Shown here: positions 17,657 through 25,919 of the stretch, piece after piece
Layout of the letters: each line of letters begins with the position of its first letter
Position numbering within the stretch: the stretch's first letter is position 1
Source of the DNA: Streptomyces mirabilis
GTDB lineage: Bacteria > Actinomycetota > Actinomycetes > Streptomycetales > Streptomycetaceae
Length of the DNA: 64,000 nt
Reading direction: 5' to 3'
Assembly: GCF_039503195.1 (NCBI RefSeq)
Contig: NZ_JBCJKP010000001.1
Span: 7,564,001 to 7,628,000, forward strand
Position numbers and translations under genes: made by a program
The notes under the pieces: model-generated
What the model saw: the letters and a program-made list of their open reading frames with translations, nothing else
Told to the model about the DNA's origin: nothing
Databases searched by the model: none

Positions 17657-18712
17657 CTAGTCCTGCTTCTTTCGTCGCGTCCCGAAGACGATCTCGTCCC
17701 AGCTCGGGACCGCCGCTCTGCGGCCCGGGCGGACGCCGTCGGCCTCGGCCTGGCGGTCGGTCGCGCCGACGAGACGGTCGCGGTGGCTGCCGACCGAGCG
17801 CGGCATGAGCACGTCCGCGTAGGCGGACCCGGCACCGGCCGAGGCCGCGGGGGCCGGGGGCTCCTCCGCCTCGGGCTCGGTGGGTGGCTCCTCCGTCGCC
17901 GGGAGCTCCGCGGTGGCGGGCCGCTCGGGCACCACCATGTCGCCCCGGAAACTGGGCACCGCTTCCAGGAGGCTGGTGAGCGAGTCGCGGTCGCTCACAC
18001 TCTCCTCGATCGGCTCGGGAGAGGGTCCGGGCAGGCTCGGGCGCTCCATCTGCCGGTCCAGGGCACGGTCCAGCGGGCGGTCGCGCGGTAGCCGTGCGAT
18101 ACGCGGGACGAACGGGAAGCTCGGCTCGGGCGCCGCGAGGTCGTCGGACTCGCCGATCAGCGAGCGCGCCTCGTCGTCGACGGCCTGGACGAGCCGCCGG
18201 GGCGGGTCGTACGTCCAGCTCGCCGAGTGCGGCTCGCCCGCGACCCGGTAGACCAACAGCACTTCCCACGTGCCGTCGTCACGACGCCACGAGTCCCACT
18301 GGACGGTGTCCTTCTCCGCGCCCCGGATCAGCAGCCGTTCCTGGACGGCCTCACCGAGTTGGGGTCCGGCGTTCTCACCGGGGCGGCGGACAGGAGTCTT
18401 CCGGGCCCGCTCGGCCATGAACGCACGCTCGGCGAGCACGGGGCCCTCGAAGCGACGCACCCGGTCGACGGGGATTCCCGCGAGCTGGGCGACTTCCTCC
18501 GCGGAGGCGCCGGCACGTATCCGTGCCTGGATGTCTCGGGGGCGGAGATGGCTCTCCACCTCGATCTCGATCTGGCCGAGGCGGGGACGGTCGCCGCGAA
18601 CAGCGGCGCGCAGACGCTCGTCAATCGGAAGCGTGTACTCCGTGCTGTCCGCAGCCTTCAGCACCAGCCGTGTGCCGTCGTTAGAGACGGCCACGACACG
18701 CAGTTCGGGCAT
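17657..18712 (-). CDS. sepH: SepH (DUF3071) cell-division protein
   Basis: A 351-aa actinobacterial septation protein. The N-terminal DUF3071 region (residues about 1-120) contains a helix-turn-helix-like segment (ASAEEVAQLAGIPVDRVRRF, about 75-94). In S. venezuelae SepH this region binds FtsZ and promotes filament assembly. The C-terminal half is Pro/Glu-rich and probably disordered, ending with a conserved short tail (SWDEIVFGTRRK). The start at 18712 has GGGAGG upstream and gives the usual MPELRVVAVSNDG opening; a longer frame is not supported. Monocistronic, with a long upstream region. Confidence 0.92.
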   Translation of the reverse strand: MPELRVVAVSNDGTRLVLKAADSTEYTLPIDERLRAAVRGDRPRLGQIEIEVESHLRPRDIQARIRAGASAEEVAQLAGIPVDRVRRFEGPVLAERAFMAERARKTPVRRPGENAGPQLGEAVQERLLIRGAEKDTVQWDSWRRDDGTWEVLLVYRVAGEPHSASWTYDPPRRLVQAVDDEARSLIGESDDLAAPEPSFPFVPRIARLPRDRPLDRALDRQMERPSLPGPSPEPIEESVSDRDSLTSLLEAVPSFRGDMVVPERPATAELPATEEPPTEPEAEEPPAPAASAGAGSAYADVLMPRSVGSHRDRLVGATDRQAEADGVRPGRRAAVPSWDEIVFGTRRKKQD

Positions 18713-19183
18713 GGGGACCTCCCGGGTGGTGCCTGCCGACGTCACGTGCGTCGCTGCTTCCGCTAGTCGAGTGTGGCCTGCCCGGGTGCAGCCTGCCACA
18801 ACCTTGCCGAGTTGCCCGGCGTGTCGGGCACGGGCCCGGGGTCGCCGTTATGGCACGGTTACCTATTCGCAACGCTAAGTGACGAACTCCATCACCCTGT
18901 GCAACGAGCCCCCTCCCGGCGGTCCTGTCAGGCCCCGGACACCCTGGCGGGAGTCCGGACCCAGGGCTCGCAACAGTACTCCATTCGGGCCATGTGCGTG
19001 GATCGGCACGCCGCCCAACTTCTAGTGAGGGGTGCTAGTTGGCCGTCCGCTGTGCCGTATGAGTGACCTTGAAACGTGTCGTACTTCACGTAATCGCCAG
19101 AAACGGAACTAAACGTTTCGCCTGTCCGTCCCTTTCTCGTGCAAGCGGTCGAGAAGTACGGGAAAGGCAGGCAAGGTCCGGGG
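18713..19183. other. Divergent intergenic region with a short inverted repeat
   Basis: A 471-bp spacer between sepH and the membrane-protein gene. No coding frame is convincing. GAAACG-N8-CGTTTC at 19100-19119 is a short inverted repeat upstream of the membrane-protein gene. A CTAGT direct repeat flanks GAGGGGTG near 19021-19041. Neither can be tied to a known regulator. Confidence 0.4.
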
Positions 19184-19960
19184 ATGCACGAGAAGTCGGA
19201 TACCGGCGAGGAACCGGGGGCGAAGGAAGGGGCGCCGAGGAGGAAGCGGGTGGACCTGAGCCTTCCGCAAGTGGCGGGCAGCGCCGTGGCCGCGGTGGTG
19301 GCGGCCAAATTCGCCTCCTACTTCGGGGTGTACGGGACGATCCTGGGCGCCGGAGTGGTCAGCGCGATCGCCACCTGTGGGGGCACCGTCTTCCAGCACT
19401 TCTTCAAGCGCACCGGCGAACAGCTCCGCGATGTCACGGTCCAGGCGAAACCGAGGCCCGAGCAGGCTCCGGTACCGGGGGCGTTCACCGAGGGCACCGT
19501 CTATCGCGCCCGGGTCAAGAGCTGGAAGCGTCCGGTGGTCGCGGCGGCGCTCGTCTTCGGCGTCACGATGGCGGGGATCACGACGTACGAGCTGGTGTCG
19601 GGGCAGAGCTTCAGCGGCGACGGCACGAGCACCACTGTCGGTGACGCCCTCAAGAGCGGTGGCTCCGGCTCCCACTCGACGCCCGGTACGACACCTTCGA
19701 GTCCTTCGAGCGGTTCCTCGTCCAGGGAGCCGTCGGTCACCGACAGCACTCCCGGCACCGGAGACGGCTTCGGCACCGGCGCCACTCAGGGTGACGGCCG
19801 TGCCGCGTCCCCTACGCCGACGCCGAGTTCCAGTGCCGCTTCGCAGGCGCCGGCCGACTCCCCGGCGCCCACGGACGGTTCGTCTACGAGCCCAGCACCC
19901 GGCGCAGGTAGTCGTTCCCAAAGCGGCGATCCGGGTCAAGGCGGTCCCGCAGCGCCGTGA
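19184..19960 (+). CDS. Membrane protein with Ser/Thr/Pro-rich extracellular tail
   Basis: A 258-aa protein of unknown function. A charged N-terminus is followed by a hydrophobic pair of helices (about 27-65, rich in Ala/Val/Gly), a soluble linker, a second hydrophobic segment (PVVAAALVFGVTMAGITTY, about 116-134), and then about 110 residues of low-complexity Ser/Thr/Gly/Pro with no domain. The tail is probably outside the membrane and disordered. I chose the ATG at 19184 because AAGGTCCGGGG precedes it. Its last 77 bp overlap the end of the convergent lactone-oxidase gene. Confidence 0.7.
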   Translation: MHEKSDTGEEPGAKEGAPRRKRVDLSLPQVAGSAVAAVVAAKFASYFGVYGTILGAGVVSAIATCGGTVFQHFFKRTGEQLRDVTVQAKPRPEQAPVPGAFTEGTVYRARVKSWKRPVVAAALVFGVTMAGITTYELVSGQSFSGDGTSTTVGDALKSGGSGSHSTPGTTPSSPSSGSSSREPSVTDSTPGTGDGFGTGATQGDGRAASPTPTPSSSAASQAPADSPAPTDGSSTSPAPGAGSRSQSGDPGQGGPAAP

Positions 19961-21203
19961 ACTCGCCGAAGCGCGGATACACCTTCGAGAAGTACTCCGC
20001 GTCGCGGGTGTGCACCTTGCCCCAGTGCGGGCGGCCCTCGTGCGCCGTGAAGATCCGCTCGGCCGCGGTGAAGTACGCCTGATAGGGCGTACCCCTGAAC
20101 ATGTGGACGGCGATGTAGGCGCTCTCCCGCCCGGACGCGGTGGAGAGCGCGATGTCGTCCGCGGGGGCCGTGCGCACCTCGACGGGGAAGCTGACCCGCA
20201 GGGACGAGCGGTCGACCATCGTCTTCAGCTCGCGCAGCGTCTCGACGAGCGCCTCGCGCGGAACGGCGTACTCCATCTCCACGAAGCGCACCCGGCGCGG
20301 AGAGGTGAAGACCTTGTAGGGAATGTCGGTGTAGGTCCGCGCGGACAGGGCCCGGCTGGAGATCTTGGCGATCGTCGGGATGGTGGTGGGCGCGGCGCGG
20401 CCGACCAGATTGGCCACCTGGAAGACCCCGTTGGAGAGGAACTCGTCCTCGATCCAGCCGGCGATCTGCCCGATCGGCCTCTCGGGGCCGGCGCTGCGGT
20501 TGTTGCGCTTGGTGTTGCAGTTGCCGGTGTGCGGGAACCAGTAGAACTCGAAGTGCTCGTTCTCGGTGAAGAGTTCGTCGAAGTCGGCGGTGACCTTGTC
20601 GAAGGTCATCGGCTCCTCGCGGGCCGTGAGCAGAAAAATGGGCTCTACGGAGAAGGTGATCGCGGTGACGATCCCCAGGGCGCCGATGCCCACCCGGGCC
20701 GCCGCGAAGACATCGGGGTTCTCCTCCTCGGAGCAGCTGAGGAGCGAACCGTCCGCGGTGACCAGCTCAAGTCCCTTGATCTGCGCGGCGATCGAGGCCG
20801 AGTCGCGGCCCGTGCCGTGCGTTCCGGTGCTGGTCGCGCCCGAGACCGTCTGCTCCATGATGTCGCCCATGTTCGTGAGCGACAGCCCCTCGCGCGCGAG
20901 AGCCACATTGAGACGCTTGAGCGGGGTGCCCGCCTCAACGGTGACGGTCCCGGCCCCGCGGTCGATGTTGCGGATGCCGGTCAACAGTTGAGGGCGGATC
21001 AACACGCCGTCGGTCGCGGCGGCGGCGGTGAAGGAGTGCCCGGTGCCGACGGCCTTGACCCTCAGACCGTCGTCGGCCGCCTTGCGTACGGCCGCGGAGA
21101 GCTCCTCGACCGAAGCGGGGGCGACCTCCCGTACGGGACGGGCGGTGACGTTCCCCGCCCAGTTACGCCACGTGCCGCTCTTCCCGCTCACTGTGGTGCT
21201 CAT
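19884..21203 (-). CDS. FAD-linked sugar-lactone oxidase (D-arabinono-1,4-lactone/L-gulonolactone oxidase family)
   Basis: A 439-aa flavoprotein of the vanillyl-alcohol-oxidase fold. The N-terminal FAD-binding domain shows VGTGHSF (about 53-59; the His is the position for covalent flavin in related oxidases) and SGATSTGTHGTG. The C-terminal ALO domain carries HWGK near residue 398, diagnostic of aldonolactone oxidases. These oxidise sugar lactones or polyols with O2. It is preceded by, and overlaps by 41 bp, an MFS transporter gene on the same strand, suggesting import or export of the substrate. Its 3' end overlaps the convergent membrane-protein gene. Confidence 0.85.
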   Translation of the reverse strand: MSTTVSGKSGTWRNWAGNVTARPVREVAPASVEELSAAVRKAADDGLRVKAVGTGHSFTAAAATDGVLIRPQLLTGIRNIDRGAGTVTVEAGTPLKRLNVALAREGLSLTNMGDIMEQTVSGATSTGTHGTGRDSASIAAQIKGLELVTADGSLLSCSEEENPDVFAAARVGIGALGIVTAITFSVEPIFLLTAREEPMTFDKVTADFDELFTENEHFEFYWFPHTGNCNTKRNNRSAGPERPIGQIAGWIEDEFLSNGVFQVANLVGRAAPTTIPTIAKISSRALSARTYTDIPYKVFTSPRRVRFVEMEYAVPREALVETLRELKTMVDRSSLRVSFPVEVRTAPADDIALSTASGRESAYIAVHMFRGTPYQAYFTAAERIFTAHEGRPHWGKVHTRDAEYFSKVYPRFGEFTALRDRLDPDRRFGNDYLRRVLGS

Positions 21204-22440
21204 GGGTCCCCTCCCGCTGCGGAACCGGCCTGCTCAGCCGGCGATACCCGAGGAATCCGACCGCGACCGCGACGGCTCCGGACACCGCCGGAACCCCGTA
21301 CCCGGCCTTCGCGCCGGCGGCGTCGATCACCCAGCCGGCAACGGAGGAGCCGAGCGCGACCCCGACCGCGAGTCCGGTGCTCACCCAGGTCATGCCCTCG
21401 GTCAGTTTCGCGCGTGGTACGTGCTGTTCGATGAGGGACATCGTCGTGATCATCGTGGGAGCGATGGACAGGCCCGCAACGAACAGCGCCACGGCCAGAA
21501 ACGGCAAGTTTCCGACCAGTAGCAGGGGGATCATACTCACGGCCATGGCGCATATGCCCAGCAGCCACCGACGTTCGGGCGCCCCCTTGAAGTGCAGCAG
21601 TCCGAACACGGCTCCCGCCGCGCAGGAACCCGCCGCATAGAGGGCCAGGACCACGCTCGCGGCGCCCTTGTGGCCCTGTTCCTCCGCGAAGGCCACGGTG
21701 ACCACGTCCACGGCCCCGAAGATGGCTCCGGTCGCCACGAACGTGGCCACCAGGACCTGGAGTCCGGCCGCGCGCAGCGCCGAACCGCTGGTGTGGTGCT
21801 CACGCGGGTGCGGCACGGGCTCGGTCGCGCGCTGGGAGGTCAGCCAGAAGACGCCCACCGCCAGGAAGCAGGCGGCGAGCAGTGGTCCGGCCTCCGGGAA
21901 CCACACCGTGGACAGGCCGATGGAGAGGATCGGCCCGAAGATGAAGCAGATCTCGTCCACCACGGACTCGAACGAGTACGCGGTGTGCAACTGCGGGGTG
22001 CCTCCGTAGAGGGTCGCCCAGCGGGCCCGGATCATCGCGCCGATGCTCGGGACGCAGCCGATCCCGGCCGCGCAGAGGAACAGCGCCCAGTCCGGCCACT
22101 CGAAGCGCGCGGCCAGCAGCAGCCCGGCGGCCGCCGCGAGCGCGAACAGGGTGACGGGGCGCAGCACCCGCCGCTGGCCGTGCCGGTCCACCATCCGGGA
22201 GACCTGTGGGCCCATCACCGCGGCGGCGAGCGCCGTGGTCGCCGACAGCGCGCCCGCGAGCCCGTAGCGCCCGGTGAGCTGGGAGATCATCGTCACCACG
22301 CCGATGCCCATCATCGACAGGGGCATCCGGCCGAGGAAGCCCGCGGCGGAGAAGCCCTTGGAGCCGGGGGAGGCGAACAGGGCGCGGTACGGGCTGGGCA
22401 CGAAGGGTCTCCGGTGGGCTCGGCCCGGCCGCACGGTCAC
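21163..22440 (-). CDS. MFS transporter
   Basis: A 425-aa major-facilitator protein with about 12 hydrophobic segments and the MFS loop motif between helices 2 and 3 (SRMVDRHGQRRVLRP). It begins with a short basic cytoplasmic stretch. The start codon is uncertain (GTG at 22440 or a GTG six bases downstream). It overlaps the downstream lactone oxidase gene by 41 bp, so the two are almost certainly co-transcribed and coupled. The substrate is unknown. A candidate iron box lies about 55-70 bp upstream, shared with the divergent ferrochelatase gene. Confidence 0.85.
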   Translation of the reverse strand: MTVRPGRAHRRPFVPSPYRALFASPGSKGFSAAGFLGRMPLSMMGIGVVTMISQLTGRYGLAGALSATTALAAAVMGPQVSRMVDRHGQRRVLRPVTLFALAAAAGLLLAARFEWPDWALFLCAAGIGCVPSIGAMIRARWATLYGGTPQLHTAYSFESVVDEICFIFGPILSIGLSTVWFPEAGPLLAACFLAVGVFWLTSQRATEPVPHPREHHTSGSALRAAGLQVLVATFVATGAIFGAVDVVTVAFAEEQGHKGAASVVLALYAAGSCAAGAVFGLLHFKGAPERRWLLGICAMAVSMIPLLLVGNLPFLAVALFVAGLSIAPTMITTMSLIEQHVPRAKLTEGMTWVSTGLAVGVALGSSVAGWVIDAAGAKAGYGVPAVSGAVAVAVGFLGYRRLSRPVPQREGTHEHHSEREERHVA

Positions 22441-22493
22441 CGCGTGCGGTCGGACGCCGGTAAGGCGTGTAGATGGCCGATACAGCTTACGGG

Positions 22494-22512
22494 TTAGGTG
22501 GCCCTAACGCAC
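22494..22512. promoter_or_regulatory. Candidate iron box (DmdR/IdeR-type)
   Basis: TTAGGTGGCCCTAACGCAC matches the actinobacterial iron-box consensus (TTAGGTTAGCCTAACCTAA) at 13 of 19 positions by my count, including the TTAGGT and CCTAAC cores. It lies between the MFS gene and the ferrochelatase gene, where an iron-responsive repressor would make sense. It may also be chance. Confidence 0.45.
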
Positions 22513-22589
22513 TCCTTCGCGTACTCCCCGATTCCGCTTGTCATGTGGCTGTTGTCCGGCTGTCAGCGACGGATGGCAGGATCGGACAC

Positions 22590-23717
22590 ATGCCAGATGT
22601 GCTCGACGCCTCCCCCTACGACGCCCTGCTCCTGCTCTCGTTCGGCGGCCCCGAGGGCCCGGACGACGTGGTTCCGTTCCTGGAGAACGTGACGCGGGGG
22701 AGAGGCATCCCCAAGGAACGGCTGAAGGAAGTGGGGCAGCACTACTTCCTGTTCGGCGGGGTCAGCCCGATCAACAACCAGAACCGTGCCCTGCTGGACG
22801 CCCTCCGCAAGGATTTCGCGGACCACGGCCTGGACCTGCCCGTGTACTGGGGCAACCGCAACTGGGCGCCGTACCTGACCGACACCCTGCGCGAGATGGT
22901 CGCCGACGGCCGCCGCCGCGTCCTCGTCCTCGCCACCAGCGCGTACGCCTCGTACTCGGGCTGCCGGCAGTACCGCGAGGACCTCGCCGGCGCCCTGGCG
23001 GCCCTCGAGGCCGAGGGTCTGGAGCTGCCGAAGATCGACAAACTGCGGCACTACTTCAACCACCCCGGCTTCGTGGAGCCCATGATCGAGGGCGTCCTGC
23101 AGTCCCTCGCCGAGCTCCCCGAGGACGTACGGGCGGGCGCGCACCTCGCCTTCACCACGCACTCCATCCCCACCGCCGCCGCCGACACCTCCGGCCCGGC
23201 CGAGGACCACGGCGACGGCGGCGCCTACGTCAAGCAGCACCTGGACGTGGCGAAGCTGATCGCCGACGCGGTGCGCGAGGAGACCGGGATCGAGCACCCC
23301 TGGCAGCTCGTGTACCAGTCGCGCTCCGGAGCCCCGCACATCCCGTGGCTCGAACCCGACATCTGCGACCACCTGGAGGAGCTGCACGGGGCCGGGGTAC
23401 CGGCCGTCGTGATGGCCCCCATCGGGTTCGTCTCGGACCACATGGAGGTGCTGTACGACCTCGACACGGAGGCGACGGCCAAGGCGGAGGAGCTGGGTCT
23501 GCCCGTGCGCCGCTCGGCCACCGTGGGCGCCGACCCCCGCTTCGCCGCGGCGATCCGCGACCTCGTCCTGGAGCGCGCCGCGACGGAGAACGGGCTGCAG
23601 GTGACACCCTGCGCCCTGGGCGCGCTCGGCGCGAGCCACGGCCTGTGCCCTGTGGGCTGCTGCCCGGCCCGCGCCCCCAAGCCCGCCGCCGCGGGCGCCG
23701 ACAGCCCGTACGCCTGA
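22590..23717 (+). CDS. hemH: Ferrochelatase (coproporphyrin ferrochelatase type)
   Basis: A 375-aa chelatase inserting Fe2+ into a porphyrin. In actinobacteria this family (HemH, now often CpfC) uses coproporphyrin III. The iron-site region is THSIP (His near residue 192), with the C-terminal metal/porphyrin residues in [12 protein letters not shown] (about 284-295). The extreme C-terminus contains a Cys cluster ([10 protein letters not shown]), consistent with the [2Fe-2S] cluster reported for many actinobacterial ferrochelatases. I start at the ATG at 22590 ([14 protein letters not shown]). The inositol monophosphatase gene follows 8 bp later, so they are probably co-transcribed. Confidence 0.93.
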   Translation: MPDVLDASPYDALLLLSFGGPEGPDDVVPFLENVTRGRGIPKERLKEVGQHYFLFGGVSPINNQNRALLDALRKDFADHGLDLPVYWGNRNWAPYLTDTLREMVADGRRRVLVLATSAYASYSGCRQYREDLAGALAALEAEGLELPKIDKLRHYFNHPGFVEPMIEGVLQSLAELPEDVRAGAHLAFTTHSIPTAAADTSGPAEDHGDGGAYVKQHLDVAKLIADAVREETGIEHPWQLVYQSRSGAPHIPWLEPDICDHLEELHGAGVPAVVMAPIGFVSDHMEVLYDLDTEATAKAEELGLPVRRSATVGADPRFAAAIRDLVLERAATENGLQVTPCALGALGASHGLCPVGCCPARAPKPAAAGADSPYA

Positions 23718-23725
23718 GGAGCCCC

Positions 23726-24541
23726 GTGATCGAGCCCTTGCACACCGAACTGCTCCAGCTCGCCCACGACGCCGCCCGCCGCGCCGGTGAGCTGCTGCGG
23801 GACGGCCGCCCGGCGGACCTCACGGTCGCCGCCACCAAGTCCAGCCCGATCGACGTCGTCACCGAGATGGACATCGCCGCCGAGAAGCTGATCACCGACC
23901 TGATCTCCCAGCACCGCCCCCACGACGGCTTCCTCGGCGAGGAGGGCGCCTCCAGCGAGGGCACCAGCGGCATCCGCTGGGTCGTCGACCCGCTCGACGG
24001 CACGGTGAACTACCTCTACGGGCTGCCGACCTGGGCGGTGTCCATCGCGGCCGAACAGAACGGCGAGACCGTCGTCGGTGTCGTCGCGGCACCGATGCGC
24101 GGCGAGACCTACAGCGCCGTGCGAGGCAGGGGCGCCCGGGCCACCGGGGCCTGGGTCGGCGAGCGCCGGCTGGCCTGCCGCCCGTCGCCGCCCCTGGACC
24201 AGGCCCTGGTCTCGACCGGTTTCAACTACGTGACCGGGGTCAAGGTCCACCAGGCCGAGGTCGCCCACCGGCTGATCCCCCTCCTGCGCGACATCCGGCG
24301 CAGCGGTTCGGCGGCCGTCGACCTGTGCGACGTCGCCGCGGGCCGCCTCGACGGCTACTACGAGCGCGGTCTGCACCCCTGGGACCTCGCGGCGGGCGAC
24401 CTGATCGCCCGTGAGGCGGGCGCCCTGACCGGTGGACGCCCCGGAGAGCGCCCCGGAGGCGATCTGGCGGTCGCGGCCTCCCCGGGCGTCTTCGAGCCCC
24501 TCCAGCGGCTTCTGGAGGAGTTCGGCGCCTGGCACGACTGA
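23726..24541 (+). CDS. suhB: Inositol monophosphatase family phosphatase
   Basis: A 271-aa Mg2+-dependent sugar phosphatase. The family motifs are all present: GEEGA (about 72-76), VVDPLDGTVNYLYGLP (about 87-102), and WDLAAGDLIAREAG in the C-terminal half, giving the three metal-binding Asp/Glu sites. The GTG start is supported by GAGGAG five bases upstream; a much longer frame upstream only re-reads hemH. The mycobacterial counterpart, as I recall it, is SuhB next to dut and the DUF4193 gene. A perfect 16-bp terminator follows. Confidence 0.9.
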   Translation: MIEPLHTELLQLAHDAARRAGELLRDGRPADLTVAATKSSPIDVVTEMDIAAEKLITDLISQHRPHDGFLGEEGASSEGTSGIRWVVDPLDGTVNYLYGLPTWAVSIAAEQNGETVVGVVAAPMRGETYSAVRGRGARATGAWVGERRLACRPSPPLDQALVSTGFNYVTGVKVHQAEVAHRLIPLLRDIRRSGSAAVDLCDVAAGRLDGYYERGLHPWDLAAGDLIAREAGALTGGRPGERPGGDLAVAASPGVFEPLQRLLEEFGAWHD

Positions 24542-24615
24542 GGACACCCACCGTTCCCGCCGCGTACGGCACCCTGTGCGTGCAGCGGCTACGGAATTCG
24601 GTACGCACAACAACG

Positions 24616-24656
24616 GAGCGGGGCCCCGGCACTGGATCGATGCCGGGGCCCCGCTC
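24616..24656. terminator. Bidirectional terminator
   Basis: GAGCGGGGCCCCGGCA and TGCCGGGGCCCCGCTC form a perfect 16-bp stem with a 9-nt loop, between the inositol monophosphatase gene and the convergent small gene. Confidence 0.85.
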
Positions 24657-24669
24657 TCGTACGAACTGC

Positions 24670-24843
24670 TCAGACGCGCGACGCGCCGACCTCCACACCG
24701 TGCTCGGCGGCAAGGCGGCGCAGGTCCTCGAGCTCGGCCTGCTCGACCTCCGCGAGGAAGTCGTCGCCTGTTTCGCGAGCCCGCGTCAGGTCGGACTCGG
24801 TCGCCCTTATGCGCTGCAGAAGTCCTGCGGTGAATGCGTCCAT
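24670..24843 (-). CDS. Small conserved helical protein, unknown function
   Basis: A 57-aa protein (opening MDAFTAGLLQRIRATESDLT) predicted to be mostly alpha-helical, with heptad-like charged and hydrophobic spacing and no Cys. I chose the ATG at 24843, preceded by a GAGGGGG tract. A longer upstream frame has non-coding composition. It is convergent with the inositol monophosphatase gene and divergent from cutRS. The family has no name that I recognise. Confidence 0.65.
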   Translation of the reverse strand: MDAFTAGLLQRIRATESDLTRARETGDDFLAEVEQAELEDLRRLAAEHGVEVGASRV

Positions 24844-25259
24844 GCTGCGCCCCCTCGTCCTGGGTCGTGGGTCGGTGGCACGGGGGTGTGCCGTTGGGAA
24901 GGGGCGATCACGTCTCCAGAGGGTGCCCAGCGCTGCCCGGGCTGGGCGGCGACGGTGCCGGACACCCACGCCCGCTCTGCGGAAGCGGTTGGACGTACCA
25001 CAAGGTGGCTTGCCACATGCAGAGCGTGATCGCGGGGTGTAAAGCCGTCCTCCCCCCGCTCCCTTCCGTAGAAACCTCAACCCGACGAGAAAATCTCGCA
25101 TTCCCGGGCCCCGAGACCGTCGTACCGGGCGCCTGTCACCCGTCTTACAGCCGGTTTACGGCCGAAAAGGGCAGGATGGAAGCCTTACCCATGCTGGACC
25201 CCCCTGCCCACGTGTGCCGAAGAGGCGCTACGCGGGTGGACAGAGGAAGGACAAGCGAC
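24844..25259. other. Divergent intergenic region upstream of cutRS
   Basis: A 416-bp non-coding spacer, AT-richer than its surroundings near 25060-25110, probably carrying the cutRS promoter. I see an ACAGCCGGTTTACGGCCG segment near 25147 but no clean operator or terminator. Confidence 0.4.
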
Positions 25260-25913
25260 GTGCGCGTACTCGTCGTCGAGGACGAGCAGCTGCTCGCCGA
25301 TGCGGTGGCCACCGGACTGCGCCGGGAGGCCATGGCCGTCGACGTCGTGTACGACGGTGCGGCCGCCCTGGAGCGCATCGGCGTCAACGACTACGACGTG
25401 GTCGTCCTCGACCGCGACCTCCCGCTCGTGCACGGCGACGACGTCTGCCGCAAGATCGTCGAGCTCGGCATGCCCACGCGCGTGCTGATGCTCACCGCCT
25501 CCGGCGACGTCAGCGACCGTGTCGAGGGCCTGGAGATCGGCGCCGACGACTACCTCCCCAAGCCGTTCGCGTTCAGCGAGCTGACGGCACGCGTGCGTGC
25601 TCTCGGGCGTCGTACGAGCGTGCCGCTGCCGCCCGTCCTGGAGCGCGCCGGGATCAAGCTCGACCCCAACCGGCGCGAGGTCTTCCGCGACGGCAAGGAG
25701 GTCCAGCTCGCGCCCAAGGAGTTCGCCGTCCTGGAGGTGCTGCTGCGCAGCGAGGGCGCCGTCGTCTCCGCCGAGCAGCTCCTGGAGAAGGCCTGGGACG
25801 AGAACACGGACCCCTTCACCAACGTCGTCCGTGTCACTGTCATGACCTTGCGCCGCAAGCTCGGGGAACCCCCGGTCATCGTCACGGTGCCCGGCTCCGG
25901 CTACCGGATCTGA
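25260..25913 (+). CDS. cutR: Response regulator CutR (OmpR/PhoB family)
   Basis: A 217-aa DNA-binding response regulator. The receiver domain has the acidic pocket VEDE (residues 7-10), the phosphoacceptor Asp51 in VVLDRDLP and the conserved Lys in LPKPF. A winged-helix domain (about 125-217) ends in VPGSGYRI. The GTG start at 25260 follows GGAAGG at good spacing. CutR is the partner of the sensor kinase encoded 6 bp downstream. CutRS is a conserved Streptomyces two-component system linked to antibiotic control and, more recently, to protein-secretion and envelope stress. Confidence 0.92.
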   Translation: MRVLVVEDEQLLADAVATGLRREAMAVDVVYDGAAALERIGVNDYDVVVLDRDLPLVHGDDVCRKIVELGMPTRVLMLTASGDVSDRVEGLEIGADDYLPKPFAFSELTARVRALGRRTSVPLPPVLERAGIKLDPNRREVFRDGKEVQLAPKEFAVLEVLLRSEGAVVSAEQLLEKAWDENTDPFTNVVRVTVMTLRRKLGEPPVIVTVPGSGYRI

Positions 25914-25919
25914 TCCGCG

